From positions 1 through 64,000 of the forward strand of contig CATOST010000045.1 in assembly GCA_951812665.1 (NCBI GenBank): DNA of 64,000 bases, written 5' to 3'. The stretch is from an uncultured Acidobacteriota bacterium. GTDB taxonomy: Bacteria; Acidobacteriota; UBA6911; RPQK01; JAJDTT01. Positions 25,879 through 34,728 of this stretch are shown here, one piece after another; within the stretch, counting starts at the first letter, position 1, and each line of letters starts with the position of its first letter. A program made the position numbers and the translations under genes. The notes beneath the pieces were generated by a model. It did not search any database, was not told the origin of the DNA, and was given only the letters and a program-made list of their open reading frames with translations.

Positions 25879-27198
25879 TTACGCAGGCGTGATGGTCCGC
25901 TGGTCGGGGTCGAAGATCATCTTTCGACCGCTCCACAAGGAGTCCACAGCCATGATGCAGGCGATGGAATGTCCGTAACCCGCTTCGACCGGACAGGAAA
26001 TTCCGTCTACATCGCGCCGCCGGACGCAGTCGAGCCAGTTGGCCATGTGAGGGAAGCGATGATTGGGCATCGCCCCCGGCTCGCCGGCGATGTATTCACC
26101 CTGCATCTGCTTCGCGCCCGGCTTCAGGGCCTGATCGCCGCGAATGCCGTCTCCGGAAACCCGCCAGGGCACTTCGTTGAAGAGCGGCGACTTCTCGAAC
26201 GAGAGGGTTCCCTTGGTTCCCTGGAAGGTATAGCCGGTTCCGGCGCCGTTGATCAGGCAGCAGCCGTAGCTGGCCAGGAATTTCTTGTCTCCCGTCCCGT
26301 ATTCGAAAATGGCCTCCGTGGTGTCCGGATTTTCCCGGTAGTCCTTGTAGCGGTAGATTCCGCCTTCGGCGCGAGCGCTCATGGGGTAGGGTTCCCCGGT
26401 GAGATAGTGCAGAGTGTCGATGTCGTGGCTCATCCACTGGTCGTAGATTCCGCTTGAGAAGTCCTTGAACAGCCGGAAGGACCGGTAGATTCTGGGATCG
26501 AAGGGCCGATACGGCTTACCCAGCAGAAACTCCTTCCAGTTCAGGTCTTCTTCCCGGCACTCGGCCAGTGCCTCCGGCGAGCGGCGCCACCGGTGAGGAC
26601 TGTACTCGTTCTCGACCAGCGTGACCCGAACGATATCTCCGATGAGTTGGTCCTTCATGATCCCGCGCGCGGCGATGCACTTGGGATGGCTTCTGCCCTG
26701 GGTGCCGATCTGAACCACGGTGCCGGCCTGCTTGCAGGCATCCAAGGCGTCGTTCGCCTCGGAAAGGACGTTGGCCATGGGCTTTTCGCAATAGGCATCC
26801 TTGCCTGCTTCGACCACCATCTTCAACATCTTGCCGTGCTGATGGTCGGCGGTGGCGATGATGACGGCATCGATCCCGTCATCGGCCAGAAGGTCGTCGA
26901 TGTGGTGGTAGAGCTTGGGCTCGCTGCCGTAGTGCTCACGGAGGTGATTGGTGGCGATTTTCTGGTTCCGCTTCCAGATTTCGCACACTGCGGTGATCCG
27001 CGCGTTGTAGGCATCGGCGTGTTCCAGACATTTCCTCAGCAGGAACATGCCCCGGCCGCCCGGACCCAGAACCGCCACTTGGAGGGTGTCGTTGAGGCTG
27101 CGTCGCTTGGCCAGAAGGGATCCCGAAAGCCCGGTCATGACTGCTCCCGCACCGGCCGTGGCCCCCATGAAGCTGCGACGATTCAATTCCTTGGTCAT
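25879..27198 (-). CDS. Tat-exported Gfo/Idh/MocA family oxidoreductase
   Basis: 439-aa NAD(P)-dependent oxidoreductase with a twin-arginine signal (NRRSFMGATAGAG) and an Ala-rich hydrophobic stretch, so it is probably periplasmic. Rossmann motif VAVLGPGGRGMF (about residues 42-53), IIATADHQHG, and the catalytic-region AYCEKPMANVLSEA containing the conserved EKP. The C-terminal domain has the DQWMSHDIDTLHYLTGEPYP block common to secreted members in Acidobacteriota and Planctomycetes, which often act on glycans. A Tat-exported sugar-isomerase-like protein lies just upstream (71-bp gap), so the two probably share a pathway. Confidence 0.9.
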   Translation of the reverse strand: MTKELNRRSFMGATAGAGAVMTGLSGSLLAKRRSLNDTLQVAVLGPGGRGMFLLRKCLEHADAYNARITAVCEIWKRNQKIATNHLREHYGSEPKLYHHIDDLLADDGIDAVIIATADHQHGKMLKMVVEAGKDAYCEKPMANVLSEANDALDACKQAGTVVQIGTQGRSHPKCIAARGIMKDQLIGDIVRVTLVENEYSPHRWRRSPEALAECREEDLNWKEFLLGKPYRPFDPRIYRSFRLFKDFSSGIYDQWMSHDIDTLHYLTGEPYPMSARAEGGIYRYKDYRENPDTTEAIFEYGTGDKKFLASYGCCLINGAGTGYTFQGTKGTLSFEKSPLFNEVPWRVSGDGIRGDQALKPGAKQMQGEYIAGEPGAMPNHRFPHMANWLDCVRRRDVDGISCPVEAGYGHSIACIMAVDSLWSGRKMIFDPDQRTITPA

Positions 27199-27269
27199 TT
27201 CCTGATCTCCTTACGTTTTGGAAAACTCCAGTCCAGTGTCGCTCCCTTGAGCCGTCATCAGGAGAGAGT

Positions 27270-28244
27270 TCAGCTCCTGGGAACAGCGGCCTTCTCAAAA
27301 GCCCGGGACATCTTCCTATAGCAATGTGTAGCTGCGGCCACCGGATCATAACCCGGTTTCCTGTGAATCTGACCACTGACCTCCAGCACCACGGATCCCC
27401 GATAACCCTGGGCCTGCAACTCTTTGAGGTAGGTCACGTAATCCGTATCTCCGTCACCCGGCATCAAGAACTGTGTCTTTCCATCCTCAGTGATGGTCGC
27501 ATCTTTGGCGTGTGCGAAGACCGCATGAGAGCCGAGTAGCCGTATCGAGTCCACCATGTCGAAGTTCATTGCCCGGAAGTGGCTGTAGTCATACGTCACC
27601 CGCACCCAGGGACTGTCGGCCTGCTGCATCAACCAGAGTGCGCCCTCGGGACTGTGCAGGGCGCTTCCCACGTGCGCTTTGATGGCCAACCGGATCTCAT
27701 GGGAACGACCCACTTCAGCCCAATCCCGGAGCCGCTCCGCCATGGCATTCTTTGCCTGGTCCCACTCGGCGGTCTTCCCTCCCAATGTCAGGACCAGAAC
27801 CGGACGGCGGTGCCGCCGGGCTGGAGTCCTGACGTTGAACGGGTAGATGTCTCGCCAGAGTTGTGCTGCTCGTTTGATCCGCTCCAGGTTCTCCCGGTGC
27901 GCCTCCGGACCCACCAGCAACCTCAGGTCCTCGTCCAAGCCGCTCAGGCCCAATCCCAACTCGCCGAACAGACTGGCCAACTCCCGCCGCGCCGACCGGG
28001 TGAGGATCTTGGGATCGTCCTGCCAACCGGGATAGATGGCCGGTTCCACATCGTCGTAACCCACCTCACTGGCCATACGCATCGCGTCCGGTGTGCGGAG
28101 GGTTCGGTTGTTGTAGAGACTCCAGCCCAAGCCAATTCCGAGTTTCGGTTTGGGTCCGGAGCCCAATGCCGAAAGCATGGGCATCAGCGTCGCGGCTGCT
28201 GTTGGAATGGACTTGAGAAACGCTCGCCGATGGAGCTGGGACAT
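27270..28244 (-). CDS. Tat-exported sugar phosphate isomerase/epimerase-like TIM barrel protein
   Basis: 324 aa of the xylose-isomerase-like TIM-barrel (AP endonuclease 2) superfamily. The Tat motif HRRAFLKSIPTAAA opens the protein. The barrel shows EVGYDDVEPAIYPG, a KAHVGSALHSPEG metal-site-like segment, YDYSHFRAMN, VFAHAKDATI and GYRGSVVLEVSGQIHRKPGYD with the usual E and H ligand positions. Likely a periplasmic isomerase or epimerase of a free sugar, partnered with the downstream oxidoreductase. First gene of this minus-strand group; 170 bp of non-coding DNA separate it from the tRNA gene. Confidence 0.85.
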   Translation of the reverse strand: MSQLHRRAFLKSIPTAAATLMPMLSALGSGPKPKLGIGLGWSLYNNRTLRTPDAMRMASEVGYDDVEPAIYPGWQDDPKILTRSARRELASLFGELGLGLSGLDEDLRLLVGPEAHRENLERIKRAAQLWRDIYPFNVRTPARRHRRPVLVLTLGGKTAEWDQAKNAMAERLRDWAEVGRSHEIRLAIKAHVGSALHSPEGALWLMQQADSPWVRVTYDYSHFRAMNFDMVDSIRLLGSHAVFAHAKDATITEDGKTQFLMPGDGDTDYVTYLKELQAQGYRGSVVLEVSGQIHRKPGYDPVAAATHCYRKMSRAFEKAAVPRS

Positions 28245-28414
28245 TCAGGATTTCCCTTCAGTTCGACGCCGCAAAGTCTAACCCACCACCTCCCATAAAA
28301 CAAACCTCCGACCCCCATCGGAATGGGGTCTTTTATCGAGTCAGTTCGCATCAAATTGTCAATTCTTCGTTGCTGCACTCGCGACCTGTTGTGGTGTAAA
28401 CTCGTCGTCAGGTC

Positions 28415-28502
28415 GCCGGAGTGGTGGAATTGGCAGACGCGCTGCGTTCAGGACGCAGTGGGCTAAACGCCCGTGGGAGTTCGAGTCTCCCCTCCGGCAC
28501 CA
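28415..28502 (+). tRNA. tRNA-Leu (anticodon CAG), CCA encoded
   Basis: Acceptor stem GCCGGAG/CTCCGGC (28415-28421 with 28492-28498), discriminator A and encoded CCA (28500-28502). Anticodon stem CTGCG/CGCAG with loop TTCAGGA places CAG at 28449-28451, decoding CUG. The long variable arm (GGGCTAAACGCCC) is class II, as expected for Leu, and GTTCGAGTC forms the T loop. A possible -10 (TAAACT, 28397-28402) sits 12 bp upstream. Confidence 0.96.
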
Positions 28503-28648
28503 CCCTTCCGAGAATTCCCGAATTTCCCAAAGTACAAGTGGAAGGGTGAAGTTTCGCCGCCCCGTCGATGGAACCGGGGAAAGAGGAAAGAGTGAAGAAA
28601 GACAGGTAGTTTACGCCTGACTGGGGAGCTACCGGGAAACGGCGCTTC

Positions 28649-29053
28649 TCATTTCGTCTTCGGAACGAAACGGTCCAACTTGTCCTTCAGTTCAGCCATG
28701 CTGTAGGGCTTGGTCACCACGTCCTGACCGCCCGCGGCCAGAATTTCTTCGGCGCTTCCCTCCATGGCCGCGGCAGCGATGGCCAGGATCGGCACCCGAG
28801 CGAAGTTCCCGGCCCTGCGAATCTGACGGATGACTCGATATCCGCCTCCACCGGAGATCATCATGTCCACGATGATCAATTCCGGGTCGAAGTCCATCAA
28901 TTCGCCGATCGAGGACTGGGGCGAGAACGACCGCGTCTGAAAACCGAGACTCTGCAACACGAATTGAATCGAGTAGATATCGTCGGCTATCTCCTCGATC
29001 ACGGCCAACCGTTTTGACTCGGGAGTCGGAGCCCGAGGGCGGCGCCGCCTCAT
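28649..29053 (-). CDS. single-domain response regulator (CheY-like receiver)
   Basis: 134-aa receiver domain with no output domain. The phospho-acceptor Asp lies in LIIVDMMISGGG, the acidic pair in VIEEIADD (one Glu-Glu and one Asp-Asp cluster) and the conserved Lys in VVTKPYS. The usual Thr/Ser switch residue appears to be Ala (PILAIAAAAM), so signalling may differ from CheY. The ATG overlaps the gatB TGA by 4 nt (ATGA), so it is translationally coupled to gatB. No histidine kinase is nearby. Probably a stand-alone phosphotransfer or protein-interaction regulator; the N-terminal 14 residues are very basic. Confidence 0.87.
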   Translation of the reverse strand: MRRRRPRAPTPESKRLAVIEEIADDIYSIQFVLQSLGFQTRSFSPQSSIGELMDFDPELIIVDMMISGGGGYRVIRQIRRAGNFARVPILAIAAAAMEGSAEEILAAGGQDVVTKPYSMAELKDKLDRFVPKTK

Positions 29054-30507
29054 CGGTCCAACATCTTTCTGAGCAGTTCGTTGACCATCTTCGGGTTGGC
29101 TTGCCCGCGGGTCTGCCGCATCACCTGTCCCACGAAAAATCCTAGCAGGCCCCGCTTCCCATTCCGATAACGCTCCACGGCGTCGGCATGCGAATCCAGA
29201 ATCCCGGAAACGACGGTTTCCAATTCGCTCCGATCACTGATCTGGGACAGGTTCTGTTCTCTGACGATCGTCCCTGGAGATTTACCCGTCTCATACATTC
29301 GATCGAAGACGCCCTTGGCCATCTTGCCGCTGATGGCTCCGTCGTCCAAGAGCCGGATCAACGCTCCGAGATCCGCAGCCTCGACGGGAGATTCGCGGAG
29401 TCCCAGCCCATCTCTCTTCAGACGATGGGTCACATCCCCGACCATCCAGTTCAGAACCGTCTTGGGGCTTCCGGCACTCTTCGCGGACGCTTCAAAATAG
29501 TCGGCAAACTCGGGCGTCCGGGTGGCCACGAAGGCGTCACTCTGATCGAGACCGTACTGGGAACCGAACCGGCGCGCGCGTTCTCCCGGAAGTTCCGGCA
29601 AATCGTTCCTGAGCTGGTCCAACCGGTCAGCCGAGATCACGACCGGAAGTAGATCGGGATCCGGAAAGTACCGGTAGTCATGGGCTTCTTCCTTGCTTCT
29701 CATGGGACGGGTCTCTTCCAGATCCTCTTTCCAGAGCCGCGTTTCCTGAACCACTTGCCGCCCCGACTCCAAGACTCGAATCTGCCTCCGGATCTCGTAG
29801 TCCAGAGCCTTGTTCAGAAAACGGAAGGAGTTCAGATTCTTGATTTCAGTCTTGGTCCCGAGTGAAGTCTTCCCCAGTGGACGGACCGAGACATTGGCGT
29901 CGCAGCGGAGACTCCCTTCCTCCATGTTCCCGTCACACAGCGCCAGATAAAGCAGGACTCTTCTCAGGTAGTCCAGGAAATTTCTGGCCTCCCGGCCGGA
30001 CCTCAGATCGGGACGGGTGACGATCTCCATCAAGGGGACGCCGCACCGATTCAAATTGACCTGCGTGTCCTGCCTCGCGGCATGAATCGACTTGCCGGCG
30101 TCCTCTTCCAGATGGACACGAATGATCCCCACGCTGAGTTCACGCAGTGTTCCCCGATTCCCCGGAGTCCCGCGATCCATCGTCACCAGCCGTACTCGGC
30201 CGTCGACCGCCAGGGGTTCTTCATACTGGGAGATCTGGTAACCCTTGGGAAGGTCAGGGTAGAAATAGTTCTTTCGGGCGAGAAGTGAACGCCGATTGAT
30301 GCGGCAGTCCAGGGCCAACCCGGCCCTGACCGCCATCTCCACAGCATGGCCGTTGACCACCGGAAGCGAGCCGGGAAGGCCCAGGCAGACGGGACACGTC
30401 TGGGAATTGGGGGGAGCTCCGAACCGGGTGCTGCAACCGCAGAAGACCTTGCTCCGGGTGCGTAGCTGAGCGTGGACCTCCAGACCGATTACCGGCTCGT
30501 ACTGCAT
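29050..30507 (-). CDS. gatB: Asp-tRNA(Asn)/Glu-tRNA(Gln) amidotransferase subunit B
   Basis: 485-aa subunit of GatCAB, which amidates Glu-tRNA(Gln) and/or Asp-tRNA(Asn). It opens with YEPVIGLEVHAQLRTRSK, contains the zinc-type cysteines FCGCS and CPVCLGLPG, and the central EDAGKSIH and DANVSVRP motifs; the C-terminal YqeY-like tail ends VGQVMRQTRGQANPKMVNELL. The length is normal (~480). gatA and gatC are not in the window. The start overlaps the end of miaA by 19 nt; the receiver gene follows with an ATGA overlap. Confidence 0.96.
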   Translation of the reverse strand: MQYEPVIGLEVHAQLRTRSKVFCGCSTRFGAPPNSQTCPVCLGLPGSLPVVNGHAVEMAVRAGLALDCRINRRSLLARKNYFYPDLPKGYQISQYEEPLAVDGRVRLVTMDRGTPGNRGTLRELSVGIIRVHLEEDAGKSIHAARQDTQVNLNRCGVPLMEIVTRPDLRSGREARNFLDYLRRVLLYLALCDGNMEEGSLRCDANVSVRPLGKTSLGTKTEIKNLNSFRFLNKALDYEIRRQIRVLESGRQVVQETRLWKEDLEETRPMRSKEEAHDYRYFPDPDLLPVVISADRLDQLRNDLPELPGERARRFGSQYGLDQSDAFVATRTPEFADYFEASAKSAGSPKTVLNWMVGDVTHRLKRDGLGLRESPVEAADLGALIRLLDDGAISGKMAKGVFDRMYETGKSPGTIVREQNLSQISDRSELETVVSGILDSHADAVERYRNGKRGLLGFFVGQVMRQTRGQANPKMVNELLRKMLDR

Positions 30508-31442
30508 CGGACCAACTCCAGAAGCTGCTTCAACGCCGATTCCGACTCTCCGGGCGACTGGATCCAGCGCATGTCGTCCTCCCGGCGAAACCAGGTCATC
30601 TGCCGTTTGGCGTAGCGACGCGTGTCCCGGCTCGTCAGCTCGATGGCCTCCTCCAGCTTCAACTCGCCGCGAAGGGTCCGCACCGCGTACCGGTAACCTA
30701 ACGCCTCAAAGGCCTTGCATCGCTCATCGTACCCCTTCCGGAGTAGTCGATCCACTTCGTCCAGAAGGCCACTGCGGAACATTTCCCGGGCTCGAGAATC
30801 AATCCTGTGGTAGAGAAGCGTACGGCACAGGTTCAGTCCGATCTTCAGAATGCGGTAGCCCGCGAGCGCTTTTCGGCGCTCCTGAAGCAGACTGATGGGA
30901 GTCCCTGTCAAGAAGTAGACCTCCAGGGCGCGTATCAGGCGCCGCCGGTCCCCCACGCCGATCTTCCGGGCCGTCGCCGGGTCCTTCCGGGCCAGAAGAC
31001 GAAACAATCTCTCCTGACCGCGGCGTTGCACCATCTTCTCCAAGCGATCCCGAAGGATTTCACAGCGGGAGGGTCCATCGAAGACTCCCTGCAGCAGAGC
31101 CCTGAGATAGAGTCCGGTGCCTCCCACCACGAACGGAATCTTTCCCCGATCCCGGACCAGATGACAGACTTTCCTGGCTTCCGCCATATATCGTCCTGCG
31201 CTGTAGATCTCGTCCGGTTTCAGAAAATCGTATAGATGATGGGGCACCGACTCGGTTTCCCGGGCCGACGGTTTCCCGGTCCCGATCCGGAGTTCCCGGT
31301 ACAACTGGAGTGAGTCGCAGTTGATGATCTCCCCGTCCAACCGGAGAGCCGCCTGCACCGCCAGGGCGCTCTTGCCGGAGGCCGTTGGACCGGCGATAGC
31401 GATCAGCAGGGGATCTTCGGGGGGCGGCGACGGCGTCTTCAA
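30489..31442 (-). CDS. miaA: tRNA dimethylallyltransferase
   Basis: About 317 aa from a TTG at 31442 that has GAGGAA nine bases upstream; the track ORF reaches 31529 but overlaps the preceding gene. MiaA prenylates A37 of tRNAs reading UNN codons. P-loop AIAGPTASGKSALA, INCDSLQLYRELRIGTGKP, the PHHLYDF motif, and VGGTGLYLRALLQG are all family signatures; the C-terminal RYAKRQMTWFRRED is the last conserved block. Part of the long minus-strand cluster, between the Gfo/Idh gene and gatB, with which it overlaps. Confidence 0.94.
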   Translation of the reverse strand: MKTPSPPPEDPLLIAIAGPTASGKSALAVQAALRLDGEIINCDSLQLYRELRIGTGKPSARETESVPHHLYDFLKPDEIYSAGRYMAEARKVCHLVRDRGKIPFVVGGTGLYLRALLQGVFDGPSRCEILRDRLEKMVQRRGQERLFRLLARKDPATARKIGVGDRRRLIRALEVYFLTGTPISLLQERRKALAGYRILKIGLNLCRTLLYHRIDSRAREMFRSGLLDEVDRLLRKGYDERCKAFEALGYRYAVRTLRGELKLEEAIELTSRDTRRYAKRQMTWFRREDDMRWIQSPGESESALKQLLELVRCSTSR

Positions 31443-31479
31443 CGCGAACGTTTCCTCTAACCGGTACTTGCCGGTCCCA

Positions 31480-32472
31480 TCAACCGGCGTGGTCCGGCAC
31501 GGAATACGCCGACCCCGTCTGGCCGGCAACGGTCATCCGATCCAGGATCTCCAAGGCCAGCCCCAGGACCCGGGCGCCTTCCCCGCCGCTACATCCCCGC
31601 CGGATTTTTCGCTCCTGGCCGCGTCTGCTCGCGATCTCCTCCAGGAACGCCACAATCTCCATCTTGAGAGGTTCTTCGCGCGTCACCGGCGGAGACCGGT
31701 TGACGATCCGCTTGGTCCCATCCACCTCCACCATGCTCGAGACCTCCGCCACCTGACGATCCAGATCCAGGGAGATGTAGTCGTCCGCTTGGAAGAACCT
31801 CAACTTTCTCATCTTCTGCTTCGAGACCCGGCTCGAAGTGAGATTGGCGACACATCCGTCCTCGAATTCCAGACGGGCGTTGGCGATGTCGATCCGGGGG
31901 GTGAGCACGGGAATCCCCACGGCGCGAATCTCCCGGATGGGGCTCCGGACCATTTGGGTGATGAGGTCCAGATCATGAATCATCAGGTCCAACACCACAT
32001 CCACGTCAAGACTGCGTGGCGTCAGCACGCTGAGCCGGTGGACCTCGAAGAACCGGGGAGTCTTGATGAAGGACTGTATTGCCAGCACCGCGGGATTGAA
32101 CCGCTCAGAGTGCCCCACATGGAGAACCGTCCCCGGGGCCTCATCCACCATGCGCCGAGCGGATTCCAGATCTTCGGCGATGGGTTTCTCCACCAGAACG
32201 TGGATTCCCCGCTTCAAGAACGGCAGGGCGACGGCAGCGTGCAGAGAGGTGGGAACGGCCACGCTGACGGCGTCTACCCGATCCAACAGGGGGCTCTGGT
32301 CCGGCCAGGATCGGCAGTCATACCGGGAAGCCAGCTCCCGCCGCCTTGCTCGGATCGGATCCACCACTCCCACCAGCTCCACTTCCGGGAGACTGCTGTA
32401 AATGCGGGTATGGTGACTCCCCAATACGCCCCCACCGACCACGCCGACCCGGATCCTGTCTTTGGCACTCAT
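31480..32472 (-). CDS. Gfo/Idh/MocA oxidoreductase in the lipid A cluster (possible GnnA)
   Basis: 330-aa cytoplasmic NAD-dependent oxidoreductase. Rossmann GVVGGGVLGSHH (about residues 10-21), AVPTSLHA, catalytic VLVEKPIAED and HVGHSERFNPA, then a domain of the MviM/WlbA type. The ATG overlaps the lpxI stop by 4 nt (ATGA), so it is coupled to lipid A synthesis. In organisms making 2,3-diamino-glucose lipid A, GnnA, a Gfo/Idh enzyme, oxidises UDP-GlcNAc at C3; this gene is a candidate, but the partner aminotransferase GnnB is not in the window. The 622-aa track ORF fuses this gene with a shadow of lpxI. Confidence 0.85.
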   Translation of the reverse strand: MSAKDRIRVGVVGGGVLGSHHTRIYSSLPEVELVGVVDPIRARRRELASRYDCRSWPDQSPLLDRVDAVSVAVPTSLHAAVALPFLKRGIHVLVEKPIAEDLESARRMVDEAPGTVLHVGHSERFNPAVLAIQSFIKTPRFFEVHRLSVLTPRSLDVDVVLDLMIHDLDLITQMVRSPIREIRAVGIPVLTPRIDIANARLEFEDGCVANLTSSRVSKQKMRKLRFFQADDYISLDLDRQVAEVSSMVEVDGTKRIVNRSPPVTREEPLKMEIVAFLEEIASRRGQERKIRRGCSGGEGARVLGLALEILDRMTVAGQTGSAYSVPDHAG

Positions 32473-33326
32473 TGGCAGACCACCGTGATTCTCGACTCGT
32501 CGGCGCCCCGGACGAAGTGGTCCCGCTCCAGGATCAGGGTTCGCCCGGAATCGATGGAGAGAGCTGAGACCCGGCACTCTCTCAAAACCTCCAAGGTCTT
32601 CGATCCGATGACTGGAACGTCGTATCTCATCTCGTTGCGGGCACGGCTGACCTTGACCACCGTGAGACGGCTCCCCGCAACCAATCCCGCCGCTCTCCGG
32701 ATGGTGGCATCCGTCCCCTCCATGGCCTCCACCGCCACCACGGCCCGATCCTTGACGACCACGGTCTGGCCCAGATCGAGTCGGGACAACTCCTTGGCTA
32801 CCTCCAACCCATATTCCATGTCCCGTCTTTCCCGGTCGTTGGGCTTGCGGCGAGTGAGCACACCCGGGCCCGGGATCAGATCGGCAAGCAGCCAGGTCGA
32901 GTCCAGGACCTCGATCCCTTCGGCCCGCAGGACTCCGATGACGCCTTCGAGCAGCGACCGCGTATTGCGTCGGCGCAGCGACGCCAGCATGCGCAACATC
33001 CTGCCGTCGGGCAACGCCGACAGGATTCCCGCCGGCGTCCGAACGCCGGCGGCGAATATGCGGACATGCTTCACCTGGCCGGCCATGACCGCGTGCCGTA
33101 TGCCCGCACGCTTGAACACGCGGATCAGCTTCCCCAACTGCCCCAACCCGATCCAGTGGAACGACGAGCCGCTGGAGAGCTGACCCGAGATCTCTTCCAA
33201 CTGGGGATCCGCTTCTTCTCGAATGGCCGCCACGACCAGCGGCAACCGTCGATTTCGGGCTTGGTCCAGCACCAGGAACGGAAACCGCCCGTTTCCGGCG
33301 ATCAACCCGAGCTTTTCGACTTCCAA
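32469..33326 (-). CDS. lpxI: UDP-2,3-diacylglucosamine pyrophosphatase LpxI
   Basis: 285-aa LpxI (DUF1009) enzyme that hydrolyses UDP-diacylglucosamine to lipid X, replacing LpxH. Motifs: LGLIAGNGRFPFLVLDQA at the N-terminus, WIGLGQLGKLIRVFK, AGQVKHVRIF, and the C-terminal catalytic-domain signatures RRDMEYGLEVAKELSRLD, GQTVVVKDRAVVAVEAMEG and KVSRARNEMRYDVPVIG. Follows lpxA by 87 bp and overlaps the Gfo/Idh gene. The classical lpxH is not needed if this gene is functional. Confidence 0.95.
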   Translation of the reverse strand: MEVEKLGLIAGNGRFPFLVLDQARNRRLPLVVAAIREEADPQLEEISGQLSSGSSFHWIGLGQLGKLIRVFKRAGIRHAVMAGQVKHVRIFAAGVRTPAGILSALPDGRMLRMLASLRRRNTRSLLEGVIGVLRAEGIEVLDSTWLLADLIPGPGVLTRRKPNDRERRDMEYGLEVAKELSRLDLGQTVVVKDRAVVAVEAMEGTDATIRRAAGLVAGSRLTVVKVSRARNEMRYDVPVIGSKTLEVLRECRVSALSIDSGRTLILERDHFVRGADESRITVVCQ

Positions 33327-33413
33327 CGCTTCCCCTCCCCGGTTCCAAGGGGTGCTCGAAAAGAAACCTGTACCGATCTTACGCTTGGCTCCGGAGCATT
33401 CGGCGCAAGGCGC

Positions 33414-34211
33414 CTACCGAATAACCCCCCGGCTCGAGGTCTCCAGGAATTGCAGCAACGATTCGACATCGGCCGTTTGCAACTTCTCTCGCAGGATGTG
33501 GTCGCGAGCCTGCGGCACGGTGAGACCCTTTCGAAAAATCCACCGGTAGGCCTTCCTCAACGCCCGAATCCGTTCCTCCGGGAATCCCTTGCGGGAGAGA
33601 CCGATTCCATTGATTCCGTAGGTCCGGGCCTGATTGCGATGTCCTACCGTCTTGATGAAAGGGGGCGCGTCCCGTGTGATCACGGAGTAGCCGCCGATGA
33701 AGGCGTGGCGTCCCACCCGGCAAAACTGGTGAACGCCGGTGAATGCACCGACGGTAGCGTTGTTCCCGATCTCCACATGACCGGCCAGCGTCGCCGCATT
33801 TGCGAGGATGCCGTCGTGCCCCAGATGGCAATCGTGCGCCACATGCACTCCCGCCATGAACAGGTTGCGACTCCCGATCGTGGTCTTGCCTCCACCCTGA
33901 GCCGTACCCCGGTTGATGGTGACGAACTCGCGGACGACGTTCTCGTCGCCGATATGAAGGGAGGTCTCCTCGCCCTGGTACTTCAGGTCCTGGGGATCCG
34001 TCCCGATGGCACTCTGCCCCAGGATTCGATTTCGTTTGCCCAAATAGGAGGGACCTTTCAGGACAGTGTGGGGACCGACCGCGGTGTCTTCACCGATGAC
34101 GACTCCGTCTCCAATGATGACAAAGGGACCGACGGTCACTCCGCGTCCCAATTGCGCGCCGGAAGACACCTGTGCCGTGGGATGGATCTGGGCAGTATCG
34201 GCGACGGGCAT
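33414..34211 (-). CDS. lpxA: UDP-N-acetylglucosamine acyltransferase
   Basis: 265-aa left-handed beta-helix acyltransferase, first step of lipid A synthesis, using 3-hydroxyacyl-ACP. Hexapeptide repeats run through residues ~5-190, with the catalytic His in MAGVHVAHDCHLG and the GIGLSRKGFPEERIRALRKAYR helical C-terminal domain. The ATG at 34211, 4 bp after the fabZ stop, is preferred; the track ORF starts inside fabZ. Because a possible GnnA lies two genes downstream, this LpxA may accept the amino-sugar substrate; sequence alone does not decide. Confidence 0.96.
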   Translation of the reverse strand: MPVADTAQIHPTAQVSSGAQLGRGVTVGPFVIIGDGVVIGEDTAVGPHTVLKGPSYLGKRNRILGQSAIGTDPQDLKYQGEETSLHIGDENVVREFVTINRGTAQGGGKTTIGSRNLFMAGVHVAHDCHLGHDGILANAATLAGHVEIGNNATVGAFTGVHQFCRVGRHAFIGGYSVITRDAPPFIKTVGHRNQARTYGINGIGLSRKGFPEERIRALRKAYRWIFRKGLTVPQARDHILREKLQTADVESLLQFLETSSRGVIR

Positions 34212-34215
34212 GGCG

Positions 34216-34671
34216 TCAGCCTCGGCCGGAAACGACCGAGGAACGGTCCACCAGAGAGAACAGGATCTGCGCTTCTGCCGCACGCTGGTCTCCGACAAAA
34301 GCTTGGCCCCGAAGCTTGCCCGCCCGGCCCCTGATCCGGACGACGACCATTTCGAGCCTCAATTGATCTCCCGGCCTGACCGGCCGGCGAAACCGGGCCT
34401 TCTCGATACCCATGAGAAAAACCAGTTTGGATTCCCGATTCGGAAGAGACTTGAACACCAGAAAGCCGCCAGCTTGTGCCATGGACTCGATGATCAGGAC
34501 TCCCGGCATGATGGGAGCCCCGCAAAAGTGGCCCTGGAAGAACGGCTCGTTGATGGTGACGTTCTTGATGGCAACGATCCGTTCGCCCTCCTGGTATTCG
34601 ACCACCCGGTCCACCAGGAGCATGGGATAGCGATGAGGAAGGAGATCCATGATCTCCTGAATGTCGAACAT
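34216..34671 (-). CDS. fabZ: 3-hydroxyacyl-ACP dehydratase
   Basis: 151 aa from the ATG at 34671, which matches the E. coli FabZ length; the track extension to 34716 is a GTG start in the lpxD-fabZ spacer. Hot-dog-fold dehydratase of fatty acid synthesis. It has DIQEIMDLLPHRYPMLLVDR and the catalytic HFCGAPIMPGVLIIESMAQ with the active-site His and Glu. Placed between lpxD and lpxA, the common arrangement balancing 3-hydroxyacyl-ACP use between lipid A and fatty acid synthesis. Confidence 0.95.
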   Translation of the reverse strand: MFDIQEIMDLLPHRYPMLLVDRVVEYQEGERIVAIKNVTINEPFFQGHFCGAPIMPGVLIIESMAQAGGFLVFKSLPNRESKLVFLMGIEKARFRRPVRPGDQLRLEMVVVRIRGRAGKLRGQAFVGDQRAAEAQILFSLVDRSSVVSGRG

Positions 34672-34728
34672 GCCGCGTTCCTGCCCTTCCTTCAAAAGCA
34701 GTATCCTACCCACCACCGGAAAGGTGTT

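Noticed and set aside
24548-25978. 476-aa plus-strand ORF opposite amt
   Set aside because: His/Gln/Gly-rich shadow of the transporter gene.
31321-33183. 620-aa plus-strand ORF over lpxI, Gfo/Idh and miaA
   Set aside because: Spans three real genes on the other strand; no recognisable domain.
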